Source: Macrocybe gigantea
Lineage: Eukaryota; Basidiomycota; Agaricomycetes; Agaricales; Callistosporiaceae
NCBI GenBank assembly: GCA_011319805.1
Contig: SJRY01000146.1
Location: forward strand, 124,001-188,000
DNA: 64,000 nucleotides
Reading direction: 5' to 3'
Part shown: piece after piece, positions 31,801-41,630 of the stretch
How positions within the stretch are numbered: position 1 is the stretch's first letter
How the letters are laid out: every line of letters starts with the position of its first letter
Program-made: the position numbers and the translations under genes
Notes under the pieces: generated by a model
The model's database searches: none
Seen by the model: the letters and a program-made list of their open reading frames with translations, nothing else
What the model was told of the DNA's origin: nothing

Positions 31801-32675
31801 TACTATAATTTTCGTCACGACAGGTCAACTATCCTTTGTTCCGTGGATTCCTAGAGTCGTTGTATACGGCTCCTCTCCATACATCTCCATCTGCCTCAGC
31901 TGCTACCTCAAGACTTATACGAAACGGCTCTAGATCCATCCAGTTTGACACTCGGGACTTAGCAATCATGGCATCGCCAACAGCGCTTCTTAATGACACC
32001 TGTGTCAATGGTATCGCGATTTACCTCCAATGCCACCTCTCCTCCCATTTTCCGCATCTCTTCCGCGGCGACGATTGTGCACTTTTTTCTACACATGATA
32101 TCCTTTTGACCCAAAATGAAGCATCTGACGAGAATCTTTGGCGACGCACATCCCATGTCAGTTACTGGTCGAAGACCCATTGGATTCTCCCAATCCATCA
32201 TTCCAAGTCTTACAAACATTGGATTGTGTGTTGTGTTGACCTCAAGGCCCGCAAAATATCTCTTTTTGACAGCTTAGCAGATTGGGAACCCTGGAAGCAG
32301 GAAATCAAGGTACGGTGTATTATTCCTCATTTTGTAGCTGAAGCTGACGATATATACAAGGACACAGTCGTCTTTATCCAGAGGCTACTCGATCTCGCAA
32401 GAAAGTATCAGAAGGCACATTCCCATCACGCACATGGCATTTGGACTGCCTGGCCAATTCTTGTAAGTCAAATCAGTCCTTGCTCATGCCTACGAATTTC
32501 ATGTTTGCAGGTAAATCCATGTCAATCGAACAATTTTGATTGCGGCCTATGGGTTTTAACCTGTATCGCTGCATGTTTTTGTGGTTTTCGTCTCATGGAT
32601 ATACATGAGTCAGATTTAACTGCCTTACGTTCGCTATTCTATTGTCACCTGCTCTCCCTTCCACCAATTGTGTGA
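28842..32675 (+). pseudogene. KDZ transposase fused to a Ulp1-like protease, lightly damaged
   Basis: KDZ transposases are DDE-type cut-and-paste enzymes common in basidiomycetes. The N-terminal part has CQCQSILHILVSNGS and FPTAP with HLLDFYHALFERSCDAVNAL. The core has RCPACFGG...GGDIQVCVDGNFNHRHLK (first Asp near 29510), VLYDVGCVLDR (second Asp near 29890) and LPDGEGSERLWSRLR (Glu near 30105). A coiled-coil C-terminal region follows (30500-31400), then an acidic stretch and the protease domain. Introns at 29930-29978, 30177-30226, 30446-30494, near 30870-30925, 31314-31360 and 31760-31823 join frames cleanly. Lesions: 1-nt shifts near 28915 and 29405, and TAG near 29648 (KRKK stop). Few lesions suggest recent inactivation. 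Confidence 0.85.
31824..32675 (+). CDS. Ulp1/C48-type SUMO protease domain of the KDZ gene
   Basis: This is the C-terminal part of the KDZ gene, reached through the phase-0 intron 31760-31823 (LPS joined to VNYPLF). It has a C48 cysteine-peptidase layout: LNDTCVNGIAIYLQ substrate-groove segment, catalytic His in HWIVCCVDL, Asp in SLFDSL, and the oxyanion Gln plus catalytic Cys in QSNNFDCGLWVL. Two further probable introns are 32310-32360 and 32464-32511. Stop at 32673-32675. The triad and Gln are all present, so the domain could be active. C48 enzymes cut SUMO from proteins. KDZ-family elements are known to be associated with Ulp1-like genes; here they appear to be one transcription unit. Confidence 0.8.
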   Translation, partial: VNYPLFRGFLESLYTAPLHTSPSASAATSRLIRNGSRSIQFDTRDLAIMASPTALLNDTCVNGIAIYLQCHLSSHFPHLFRGDDCALFSTHDILLTQNEASDENLWRRTSHVSYWSKTHWILPIHHSKSYKHWIVCCVDLKARKISLFDSLADWEPWKQEIKVRCIIPHFVAEADDIYKDTVVFIQRLLDLARKYQKAHSHHAHGIWTAWPILVSQISPCSCLRISCLQVNPCQSNNFDCGLWVLTCIAACFCGFRLMDIHESDLTALRSLFYCHLLSLPPIV

Positions 32676-32743
32676 TTTGGTGGCTGGCAAACTGTACAGT
32701 ATACCAAACCTTACTCAGCATCCAAATACAGTTTTTTCGATCA

Positions 32744-33251
32744 TGTCGATTTTTAAAACCGTTATGTCCGATGTTTGTGATATCATGCCATTGGAAATTC
32801 CACCTGCCGAAACGCGAAGTGATCAAACAGCACGTATGTGGTGGACCTTGCCTATATCAGATTGCCCTCTGCTGATACTCCCCACAGATCATTCTGCCCC
32901 AGAAGAGCAGTGTGAGTACAGCTCCAGTGATTCGGATTCCGAGGAGTGGCTCTTTCAGTCCAATGGCATGCTTTCGTTTGTACTTCATTAATATCTGTTC
33001 TATTAATGTTTGTTTCTCAGTCACGACGCCCGACATAACCCCATCCACAATGCAAATGCCTCCTTTCATGACAACGCCTCCGTTTACTCCAGCCTCAGGG
33101 TTGATGGACCCTGGGTTTCATCGTCCTTTGATATTTTTATGTCAGTATTGCGGACAGTACAATGTCCTCACACTCCTCCAGCTCGCACTTGCTGCATACC
33201 TCAATGCATTACAGGTGGATACTATGAATGGGACCACGGGCGGAAGGATGT
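32744..33251 (+). CDS. Possible small gene, unknown
   Basis: An ATG at 32744 opens MSIFKTVMSDVCDIMPLEIP followed by PAETRSDQTARMWWTLP and an acidic Ser/Asp run (SSSDSDSEEW). A possible intron ends at TTTCTCAG (33020), and more coding-like sequence runs to a stop before 33253. It sits just after the KDZ-Ulp1 gene on the same strand and may be part of the same element. No family recognised. Confidence 0.3.
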
Positions 33252-33311
33252 AGATAGCTGACGATTATACTCATCATGTAAAATTGGTTCGAATTCAATG
33301 TTGCCAACACA

Positions 33312-33788
33312 TTACAGGGCTTGGTACATAAGCTTCCGTTGACTGTGCAAGGCAGCGAGCTCAGCAGGGTCCACCATTGCATAACAAAGCATCTCCTCCA
33401 ATGACTTGACAACAGAATCAATCCTTTTCCCTACGACCTCGCTCTGGATGAACTTGGGGCCCACACCCGCGTATTGCAGCAGGCCAGCTTGATAACGATG
33501 TATACGCTTTTGAAAACGGGATGTGTCGACAATAGCATTGTATATAATGTCTTTGTCGAAATTGGACAGGTAGCGTCGATAGACGCCATTGACGTAGTCG
33601 AAATCAGAATTGTTGGTGAGCGTGCTAAAGGCAGTCAGGGTAGATTCGACTCTTGCACTGAGGTAGGAAACGTGGCGCGCGTTGTTGTTGTACTTGCCGA
33701 TGGGGTTATCCTGGGCATCAGTAACATCATCCGCTGGCTGTCGGGGCTGCGCCCTCATGACGTTCGGTACACTTGCAGCTAAGAACAT
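33312..33788 (-). CDS. Hypothetical protein, 158 aa
   Basis: A single uninterrupted minus-strand ORF with balanced composition. Visible text includes HVSYLSARVESTLTAFSTLT, DFDYVNGVYRRYLSNFDKDI and a helical C-terminus (KSLEEMLCYAMVDPAELAAL). No signal peptide, membrane segment or motif is seen. It could instead be an exon of a longer gene, because the start at 33788 is close to a plus-strand candidate exon. I do not recognise the family. Confidence 0.45.
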   Translation of the reverse strand: MFLAASVPNVMRAQPRQPADDVTDAQDNPIGKYNNNARHVSYLSARVESTLTAFSTLTNNSDFDYVNGVYRRYLSNFDKDIIYNAIVDTSRFQKRIHRYQAGLLQYAGVGPKFIQSEVVGKRIDSVVKSLEEMLCYAMVDPAELAALHSQRKLMYQAL

Positions 33789-33860
33789 TACTCTCCTAGA
33801 AATTTGTGAGATATTTGAGTATAGGTGGCCAAGGATATGACAAACCGTTTGCTGCTATAG

Positions 33861-34037
33861 TGGTATTGGGCTCATCGGCGTGTAGAGATCTCTGATTTAT
33901 GTCTAAAGGGATTTTTCAATACAGCACCTTCATACAATGAAGAAAGGATGTGCCGTTCGAAATGTCGCTTGCTCTTCGCACGATTTGCTGCTTTTTTTTC
34001 TTCAGATGTGTGGTATAATTTTGGTCGACCCATGAGC
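33861..34037 (+). CDS. Candidate internal exon, unknown gene
   Basis: A 59-codon open stretch bounded by an acceptor-like TGCTATAG and a donor GTAAGT. It reads WYWAHRRVEISDLCLKGFF and SKCRLLFARFAAFFSSDVWY. Neither a start exon nor a partner exon was found with certainty. It may belong with the gene at 34229 or be a remnant. Confidence 0.3.
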
Positions 34038-34165
34038 GTAAGTCCTGCTGAGTAGTTTGCACGTCTCCATCTGACCTTTATTCTTCGTCTGACTTTTACT
34101 CAACGTGCACCTTTACCCCTCTTCTGAGTTGCGCAACACTCTGTAAGTGATGTCTTTTGCTGCAG

Positions 34166-34210
34166 ATGAGGCTAATGCATTATATTAAAGATCTACTGCA
34201 TTAGCCTCAT
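34166..34210. repeat. Perfect 14-bp inverted repeat upstream of the 34229 gene
   Basis: ATGAGGCTAATGCA (34166-34179) pairs with TGCATTAGCCTCAT (34197-34210). The word ATTAAAGATCTAC is repeated directly at about 34184 and 34211. It lies 19 bp before the predicted ATG, so the hairpin would be in the 5' UTR or promoter. Confidence 0.8.
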
Positions 34211-34228
34211 ATTAAAGATCTACAAACT

Positions 34229-35291
34229 ATGAATGGGACATCAGATTGGCCTTCAAAGACGATGTCTTCCTTTCTACCTGTGAGTAATCATCAGCTATAA
34301 TAAATAAAAACGACATACTGATTTAGCAGCCTTTCGATGCCAAAACGGATATCTGGCCGGCTGGCTATGGCACGGAAACATACAAAGATCGCTTCGTAGA
34401 GTTTCTGGTCCCGTTCTACAGACATGCTATCAAAGAGAGGAAACAAGATGTTTTCTTCGAAAAAGCATACCTCCTCTGGTTCGACCGCTTTCCTGTCATA
34501 GCGAAAAAGAAAACCATCAGTGAAAACAAAGAAGACACCAAAGACATTCAGGCAAGAGTTGATCACCACAATCTGATAGACGACGATAATACTGACATTC
34601 GTTGCTTGGGTTCCACGAACCAAAAATCGAAGGGTACTCACAAAGTCGATGACAGCGAGGTTGAAGGCGAGTATTGCAGAGCGTCAAAAGACAGTGAGGT
34701 ACATGGCAATTGCTCAGATAGGAAGGCCGTGACCGAATGGAACATGAAGCTTTTCAACGAAACAGACAAGGAAGTAAAAAACGAAGACGAAATGAAGCAA
34801 GTGCAAGACAAAGATGCTAAGCGATGGTGCTTTGATACCGACCGGCATAAAATGGTGAGCTGTTGTCATTCCTTTTCACGATGGATGATAGCAATGCGTA
34901 CCTTGCAGGACCTCAGGCATAGGCTATATCAAAGGGTGTTTCATTACACACGGCAAGACTACGTCGAATATCTTGATGACTGGAAGAGCATGCTAAGTAT
35001 GGAGGCTGACCGCGAGCAACGTGTGGGTGAATCCGATATATCTATCAGGCCGCTTCCTGACGTTCAATCCAGCGTCGCTCCTATATTGTTGCAGCTGATC
35101 TCGGAATTAAGCTAGAAGGGCATCAGTATGAGGTAGCTGTTCCTCCTGAAGACCGGCATGTCCAAACGTTAGGAGAGTTACGAAAAACATCGATGGACAC
35201 ACTGGACCGCCTTATTTCGACACCACCAGCATGGATAGGAGATATAACAGCAGCAGGCCCTAGCGATAGTGAAGCGATTGGTACAGGATGA
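34229..35291 (+). CDS. Hypothetical protein, four exons, 294 aa
   Basis: Exons 34229-34279, 34330-34854, 34909-35020 and 35095-35291 join in frame through introns of 50, 54 and 74 bp with GT...AG ends; total 295 codons with stop. The protein starts MNGTSDWPSKTMSSFLP. It then has an aromatic/charged segment (YKDRFVEFLVPFYRHAIKER and FEKAYLLWFDRFPV) of a kind I associate with repeat-linked Agaricomycete ORFs. A hydrophilic, Lys/Glu-rich middle and a C-terminal KLEGHQYEVAVPPEDRH block follow. No catalytic motif or membrane segment is visible. The open frame over four exons argues for a functional or recently functional gene. Confidence 0.6.
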
Positions 35292-35673
35292 CCGAGTTAG
35301 CTTCATTTGTATGTGTTTGTTTTCTCTCAACAATACTGGCCCTCGTCGCTTTTGTTCTCTTTTGTATGTAGTTTACAAGATCTCAGATCAGGTATCTAGG
35401 TATTTAAACCCCTCCTTCATGTACGGTAACAGCAGTGTTTCCATTAAAGAGTTTTGGCCAGTTCTCTCAGATTGACTAAGGCTCGGACTCACTCCAATCT
35501 CTCGTGATTTCAACAGATAGCGACGACCCAATCGCGACATACATTTAATGATATGTCACGTTCGCAGCAGTACAGGATACGCTGAAAGAAACAAGTCTTG
35601 TTTGTTATATATTTTCTGCGTCTGACAAACCAAACTGGCAGCCCTTAATCACATGACCTACCTATGTAAGGTA
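35292..35673. other. Spacer before the DNA transposon
   Basis: No gene is seen. AT-rich sequence with no repeats I can support, ending in the TA dinucleotide (35672-35673) that flanks the transposon TIR. Confidence 0.55.
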
Positions 35674-35711
35674 AGGTAGATGCCCTCAGGAACCGACATG
35701 GTTTATGTAAG
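35674..35711 (+). repeat. Left TIR of DNA transposon
   Basis: 38 bp, exact inverted match to 45372-45409, preceded by TA. The outer end is AGGTAGATGCC. Confidence 0.92.
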
Positions 35712-37227
35712 CCAAACGAGCCTCAACCTTGCAACGACTTCTCGTCCTCCACAAGTTACTTATTTGACATTCGGAGACCATAGAAACAAAGTAAAAGACA
35801 GATGGTAAAGGTTGTTGGTCTTAAATTCCTGAAAAAGTCATCCTGTACAGTACAGTAGGCATTGCAACTTAAAATGCATATTTCACCATTTCTCGCTTCC
35901 CCAAGTCCTCCTGCAGATTTTTGAAAATCTCGTCTCAACTTTTTGCCGCTTACTAATGCATCATGTGATCATACACGTGATGTGTGAGGAGGAGGAGGAG
36001 GAGGGTGGTGGGTGCATGAAAAGGCAGTAAAATGCCCCAACAAAAGGCTGCAACACAGGCAAGAATCCGGAATTTCACAAGAAACAAAAGAGCGGTCGCT
36101 ATTGAAGAGGTTCCTGACCACGACGATGTCTCGAGCGCTAGCCAACACAAAATGGGCTTCGACAGCTTCCAAATGGACCAGACGATTGATCCTTCCTGGA
36201 TCTTCGATCCCTTCCATGGCACGGCCATGTCTGAGGTCGAACAAGAAATAGAAGATCCATCTTCAGACAGTGACTCTGACTCCGAGTCAGACACGGACAC
36301 AGACATGGAGGAATCACATTCTGAATTGGCTCTACAGTGCTTTTCGTCCATCCTGCAAAGAGCTCATGATGTCGCTGTTGCCCGAGAGAGAGAAATAAAG
36401 CAGAAAAGAAAGCGAGGCATGAGTTATCTTGGCAATGCGGCACGTACTCAACATTATTATCAACAAAAATGTCGCGAGCTCGCAGACAAGGGCTATCAGT
36501 TCATTAGCAAGTGGTTTTCAAAAGAGAAGCCATGCCAAATTTCCGCACCATGTGAAGATCTGTCAATGGATGACAGTGCGAGTGTCACAGCAGCCATTGG
36601 ACCCATTCAGGAAGTGCGTCCCGAAGATTCGGCCCCGAGATCCCAATGCCGAGAAGATGGGCATACGGCTCAGTTTGAAGAGGAGGAAGAGGAAACTGAT
36701 TACGAAAACATCGATGAGAAAGAAAAGAGGACCGGGCATGAAGACGTTAACGAGGGCGAGGATTGGGAACAGATCACTGGTGGTGATGCAATTGAGGACC
36801 AAGACTCACCTAATCACAATAAAGATAAGGATGCCGCCGAGAAGAAGAGACATCACAGAGCTGTAGAGAATATGTTGGCAGACTTGTCAGCAGGGAGGAA
36901 ACCGGTTGACGATGGAGAGATCGAAGAAGATGGCCCTTTGTTGGCTTATCGCAATTTCGGGGCACTGCATTGAGTAGCGGAAAGGCTATCACTGAAAGCC
37001 AAGGACCGTTCACTTGATGTCTTCCTGCACGCACGGATAACAGCCATGCTCGGCACTCTGAACCTTTACCTCGATCCCAAGCTCTCATATTCCTGGAAAG
37101 AAGCTTCGTTGGTTGCATCGAAATGTCAAGGTCATGGCATTTATCATGCGCGAAACATCCGGAAATGGATCCTTCAATATCTTAAAACAAGCACCTTACC
37201 ATTGCATCACTACCATGGCACCCATTC

Positions 37228-37547
37228 TGTTAGGCTAGACGAATCTCAGAAGGACTCGGGCAGACTAAGTGCGAGAGTAGTCTTGAGATGATGGCAAAAG
37301 GAATATTAAGCCTAGCGCTACTGGTACATCTGGGAGTCCTTATATACATTACAGTACTCGAGCACGGACCATGGGCTGCGCAATGCTGTGGACTGCGGAT
37401 GAGTAAGACTGGAAGGAGATGACTCAGGATGACTAGGGAAGTGGGATGACTCGATGGCTGCGCGCTGCGCAGCATGATGGGGGAGATAAGGGATGTGGGA
37501 AAGATAAGATAAGAAAATGAATAGTCCTTTGGGCAGCATCTGTAACA
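37228..37547 (-). repeat. Gyp2-B 3' LTR
   Basis: 320 bp. On the element strand the tract AAAGAGAGGGTGA (37548-37560) immediately precedes it as polypurine tract. Confidence 0.95.
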
Positions 37548-37584
37548 TCACCCTCTCTTTAGATTCGCGTCTTCGCGAAAAACC

Positions 37585-37983
37585 TTAGTCCAGCTGTCCC
37601 CACCCAGTATTGGTCTCCCAGGCGGTCGCGGCACGCAGGGCCCATGTATGAATGAGCTCTTCATTATAGGCGCGAATGTGGTGGAGTGTGGTGGCGAGGA
37701 GTTTAAGTCGCCGGTTTTCTGTGCGAAGCATTTCCATTGCTTCGCAAAGCGCGATACGTTCAGCTGCAGTGGGGCCGGTCCCATCAGGGGTTCTCCCGGT
37801 CCAGAGGTGCGTGCGGACGGTCATAACATAGCGCATATATGCGCCGAGTGTGATGGCGAGGGGGTCCATGTAGTCGCTAGCATTGAGAATCCTTGCCAGA
37901 TTCTCGAGGTCGCTTGGGCGGTTGGGGGTCGGTGCGCGGCTGCCCTCGCTGCTGTCGATGCTGATGGGGGTGTTGGTGGTCAT
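37585..37983 (-). CDS. Gyp2-B ORF3, accessory protein of unknown function
   Basis: 132 codons, ATG overlapping the pol TGA as ATGA (37980-37983). The sequence is colinear with ORF3 of copy A: MTTNTPISIDSS start, SDYMDPLAITLGAYMRYV, the GRTPDGTGPTAAERIAL motif, a charged helix (MEMLRTENRRLKLLATTLHH) and NTGWGQLD end. Hydrophobic stretches are too short for a membrane segment. It is followed within about 25 bp by the purine tract and 3' LTR, so it fills all space between pol and LTR. Copy C lost this region. Expression by reinitiation after pol is inferred from the overlap only. Confidence 0.75.
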   Translation of the reverse strand: MTTNTPISIDSSEGSRAPTPNRPSDLENLARILNASDYMDPLAITLGAYMRYVMTVRTHLWTGRTPDGTGPTAAERIALCEAMEMLRTENRRLKLLATTLHHIRAYNEELIHTWALRAATAWETNTGWGQLD

Positions 37984-40900
37984 GAAGTGCGATTTTTGGT
38001 CTTCTTCCCTCTTGTCGTGATCCTTTTATCCTGGTTCGCAGTTTTCTTTAGGAAGTGGTCTAGAGCTTGCTGCGCATTCCCCAGCTCCTTCTCTTTGATC
38101 CATGTGTTCTCTTCGTGTCCGTATCCTTTCCATTTGACCAGGAATAGTGTCCCCTTCCCTTGTTTCTTCCTTTTTAGGATCTCTTCTATCTCGTACTCTT
38201 CTTCATCATTTATGATTTCAGGGGGTGGTGGTGATGGTCGCTCTTGTATCTTGAAACGGGGTCCTTTGTAAGGCGTGAGCAGTGTTTCATTGAACATGGG
38301 GTGTATCAGCTGCCATGATGCTGGGAGTTCCAGGTGATATGCCGAGGCTCCTTTCTTTTCAACCACCTTGAACGGTCCATATCGGAGTGCCGATAACTTC
38401 TTTGATGGTCGATTGACTGTGATATTGGTGGCTTCTAGCCATACTTTATCTCCTTTCTTGTATTCACGGGCAGGTTTTCGTCTCGTGTCGTAATTGTCTT
38501 TGGCTCGTGTTTGTGCATATTGCAGCGCGGCATTTGCTTCCTTTCGTATTTGGCTCATTCTTTTGACGAAGTCTTTTGCTGCGGGGTTATTCCCTTCTGT
38601 CGTCTGCGGCTCTCCCTTCCAGGGGTGCATTCCATAGTTGAGGTAGAATGGTGTCTCCTTCGTTCCCTGGTGTGTTTTGTCATTGTATTGGTACTCTGCA
38701 ATTGCTATCCATTCTGCCCAATCGTCCTGTAGGTTGTTTGTGAAGCTTCTGAGGAAGGCTTCCGTTTCTTGGTGGGATCGCTCCGCCTGTCCATCTGTCT
38801 GTGGGTGATAGGCCGTTGATAGGTTTTGCTTTGTTCCGAGTAATTTTAGAAGTGCTGTCATGAATCGTGCTGCGAACTGGGGTCCTCGATCACTGATGAT
38901 CTTTCGTGGAATTCCATGAAGCCGCCACACGTTGTCTCGGTATAGTCGTGCGAGACCTTCTGCTGTAAGTTCGGTCTTTGTGGGAACTAGATGGATCATC
39001 TTGGTCAGGTGGTCTGTGACTGCGGCGATGGCATTAAAGCCATTCGAGCTGGGTAGCGGTCCTATGAGATCTACTCCGATATCTTCCCATGGTTGTTGTG
39101 GGACTTCATGTGGGTGCAGGGGTGCATGTTTCTTTTGTCGGATGATTTTGTTTTGCTGACATGTTTCGCATCCATTGACATACTTCTTGATGTCTGTCAG
39201 CATTGATGGCCACTAATAGGTGCGGCTTATGAGCTCGTGCATGCGGTATTGCCCTGGGTGTCCTCCGATGGGTGTGTCGTGGTGTTCAAACATGATGTTT
39301 TCCTTCAGTTTGTTGTCTGGAGGAACATAGATTTTCCCTCCTACATATACGATGTGGTCGTCTTCTGTGAACCAGTGTGGTTTTTCCTTCAGTCCTGTTG
39401 TTACGATTGTCTCCCTTCGTGTGCATTGTTGAATTTGTTCTATCCTTGAGGATTCGATCATCATGATTCCTCTTGTTTGTATTGTTTCGTTATTTTCTGC
39501 TTCTTCTTTCCGTGGGTGTTCATCCTCAAACATCATAAATTCGAAGTCTCGTTCATTATTCTCTTCCAGATGTCGAATGAATGCTGCTTCTTTGATCATT
39601 TGTATATCGTCCTTCTCTGCTAGGTTTTCTTCGTATCCTGCCATTCGTGACAGGACATCCGCTTTTCCATTCGCCTTTCCTGGTACGTGTCGTAGTTCGT
39701 AGTCGTATTCCTGTAATTTCAGGTACCAGCCAATCTGTCTCGAATTGAGTCACTGCGGCTTTCGGAAGTATGATAGGTTCTTGTGATCCGTCAATATTTC
39801 GAACTTCTCTCGAGCTTCGAGGAGGTATTGTCTCCATGTTTTTAGTGCGACCATTATCACAAGAAGTTCCTTGTCGTAGATTTCGTAGTTTTGTTCCGCT
39901 GGGGTCATGCATCTCGAAATGAATGCGATCAGATGCCATAGTCCTTTCTGCTGTTGTGATAGTACCGCTCCAATGGCATATCCTGAGGCGTCCGTTTCAA
40001 CTCGGAATTTTCCTTCTGTCTGTGGTAGTGCTAGAATGGGTGCTGAGGTTATATGTTGGATCAGTTCTTTGAAAGCGCCTTGTTGCTTGTCTGTCCACTG
40101 GAATGTTTTGTTTCCAGTCAACTCCGTCAGGGGTTTAGCGACCTTTGCATATCCCTTGATGAATCGTCGGTAAAAGTTCGTGAATCCCAAGAACTTTTGT
40201 AGTTCTTTCTTTGTCTTTGGGGTTGGCCAGGATTGTATGGCTGTGATCTTTTCTGGTTCTATTTCTACCTTCCCTTCTCCTACGATGTATCCTAGTACTG
40301 GGACTTTCGATGATTCCCAGACGCATTTCGGTCCTTTAATGAACAGGTCGTTCTTGTTCAGTATTTCCATGACTTCTATGGTGTTCTTTTGGAGTTCCTC
40401 TCATGTTCGTCTGATGATTATAATGTCGTCCATATAGATTATGCACACTCTTCTTCGTATTTGGTCTTGGAAGAGGCTCGCCATCATTCGGCTAAAAGTG
40501 CCTGGTGCGTTGCACTGCCCAAAATACATGACTGTCAGTTCGAAGAGTCCTCTTGCTGTTAGGAAGGCTGCCTTCCATTCGTCCCCTTTCCAGATGCGCA
40601 CATTATTGTATCCCCAGATAATATCGATCTTGCTAAAGTACTTTGCTCCTTGTAGTACATCGAGGAGCTCGCTGATGCGTGGTAGTGGGAACTTGTCCTT
40701 GACCGTATATTTATTTATCTCCCGGTAGTCTTGGATGAGTCGTTTGCTTCCATCCTTCTTGTTGCGAAAGAAGCAGGGTGCTGCGTAAGGCGATTTCGAT
40801 GGGCGTATTTTTCCTGTTCGTAATCCTTCTTCGACGAAGGCATCTAGTTCCTCTAGCTCTTTCTGTGTCATCGGGTAGACCTTGCTCGGTATCGTTTTGG

Positions 40901-41624
40901 GTGCATCCTTCGTTAAGTTTATTTCATGGTCCCATTCTTTGTGGTCTGGTAAGCGATCAAAGTTCTTCTCCTTGAAGAGGTGTTTGAATCTGATCAGATA
41001 TGGGGGTATCTGGGTTCCTGTCTTGTCGCTGGCTGTGGTTTTCGCTGGTTCAGCCACCTTCTGTATCTTGATCGTCTGGTGGTTTATTTTGCACGTTTTG
41101 GGGCATCTGTCAAAGACAATTTCTCCTGTCCTCCATTTGATTGTTGGGTTGTGGTAGACAAGCCAGTCATGTCCTAGTAGCATGTCGGTTTTTCCGATAT
41201 CGAGTACGATGGCTTCCATATGCTCCTTGTGTCCTTTAATGTCGATGTGGACCTCCGCTACTCGGTCTGCTGTTTTCTGACGATTGGGTGATCCGTCTGC
41301 ATTTATGATGGGAATTTTCTTGATTCGTCGTGTCTTCAGTCCCGTTTTTGCTACTATCGCGGTGTTGATGCAGGTCCTATCCGCTCTGCTATCGACTTCC
41401 AGTGTTATTGTTGTGATTCCTTTTCGGGTTCGTATCCTCGCTGGTACTGCGAGCTCTTTCCTCTTTGGTGGTTTGTCCCCTTGGATGGTTTTTCTTGGTG
41501 CTTCAGATCGCTTGGCAGGAATGGTGTATTTCAGAGTATGGGATGATCTACATCTGGTATCGAAGCGAGTCTGTTTCAGTTGTATGGGTCGCGATTTAGC
41601 ACCTCCTAGTCGGACCCTTCGGCA
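37980..41624 (-). pseudogene. Gyp2-B pol (PR-RT-RH-IN-chromodomain), nearly intact
   Basis: The -1 frame opens at the heptamer and runs through KLKQTRFDT-like linker text to the protease, DSRADRTCI (41385-41393), where Gly is replaced by Arg. RT/YMDD lies near 40440 and is followed by a TGA shared with A and C (IIIRRT stop EELQ). RNase H runs 39750-40370, with a stop after FRKPQ. The integrase zinc region includes YLVWWPSML-type text changed to RTY stop WPSML (TGG to TAG near 39213). The DDE residues in VDLIGPL, IISDRGPQF and TDGQAERSHQE are all present. The chromodomain YEIEEILKRKKQGKGTLFLV and KWKGYGHEENTW is intact. Four or fewer lesions separate it from a full frame. Confidence 0.92.
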
Positions 41625-41630
41625 AAACCC
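41586..41630 (-). promoter_or_regulatory. Gyp2-B programmed -1 frameshift signal
   Basis: The gag frame reads GAG GGT TTT GCC, containing heptamer G GGT TTT (41624-41630). A 6-nt spacer follows, then GGGTC (41613-41617), which can pair with GACCC (41586-41590). A two-base CG extension with a one-base bulge could lengthen the stem. The gag TAG lies in the loop. The -1 frame is open from just upstream of the heptamer into pol. Same heptamer and spacer as Gyp1. Confidence 0.82.

Noticed and set aside
31836..32675. Ulp1 region as an independent gene starting at its own ATG
   Set aside because: No ATG precedes the conserved N-terminal part in frame before 31970, while the upstream KDZ exon joins in phase through a normal intron.
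33312..34641. Minus-strand ORF 34291-34641 as a gene
   Set aside because: It is antisense to exon 2 of the well-spliced 34229-35291 gene model.
35985..36006. GAG/GGA trinucleotide run as a possible polypurine tract
   Set aside because: It lies just inside a DNA transposon TIR with no LTR nearby; a simple repeat.
37648..38271. Long plus-strand ORF of 207 codons
   Set aside because: It is antisense to Gyp2-B ORF3 and the pol end, which have clear homologous motifs; the plus frame is a shadow.
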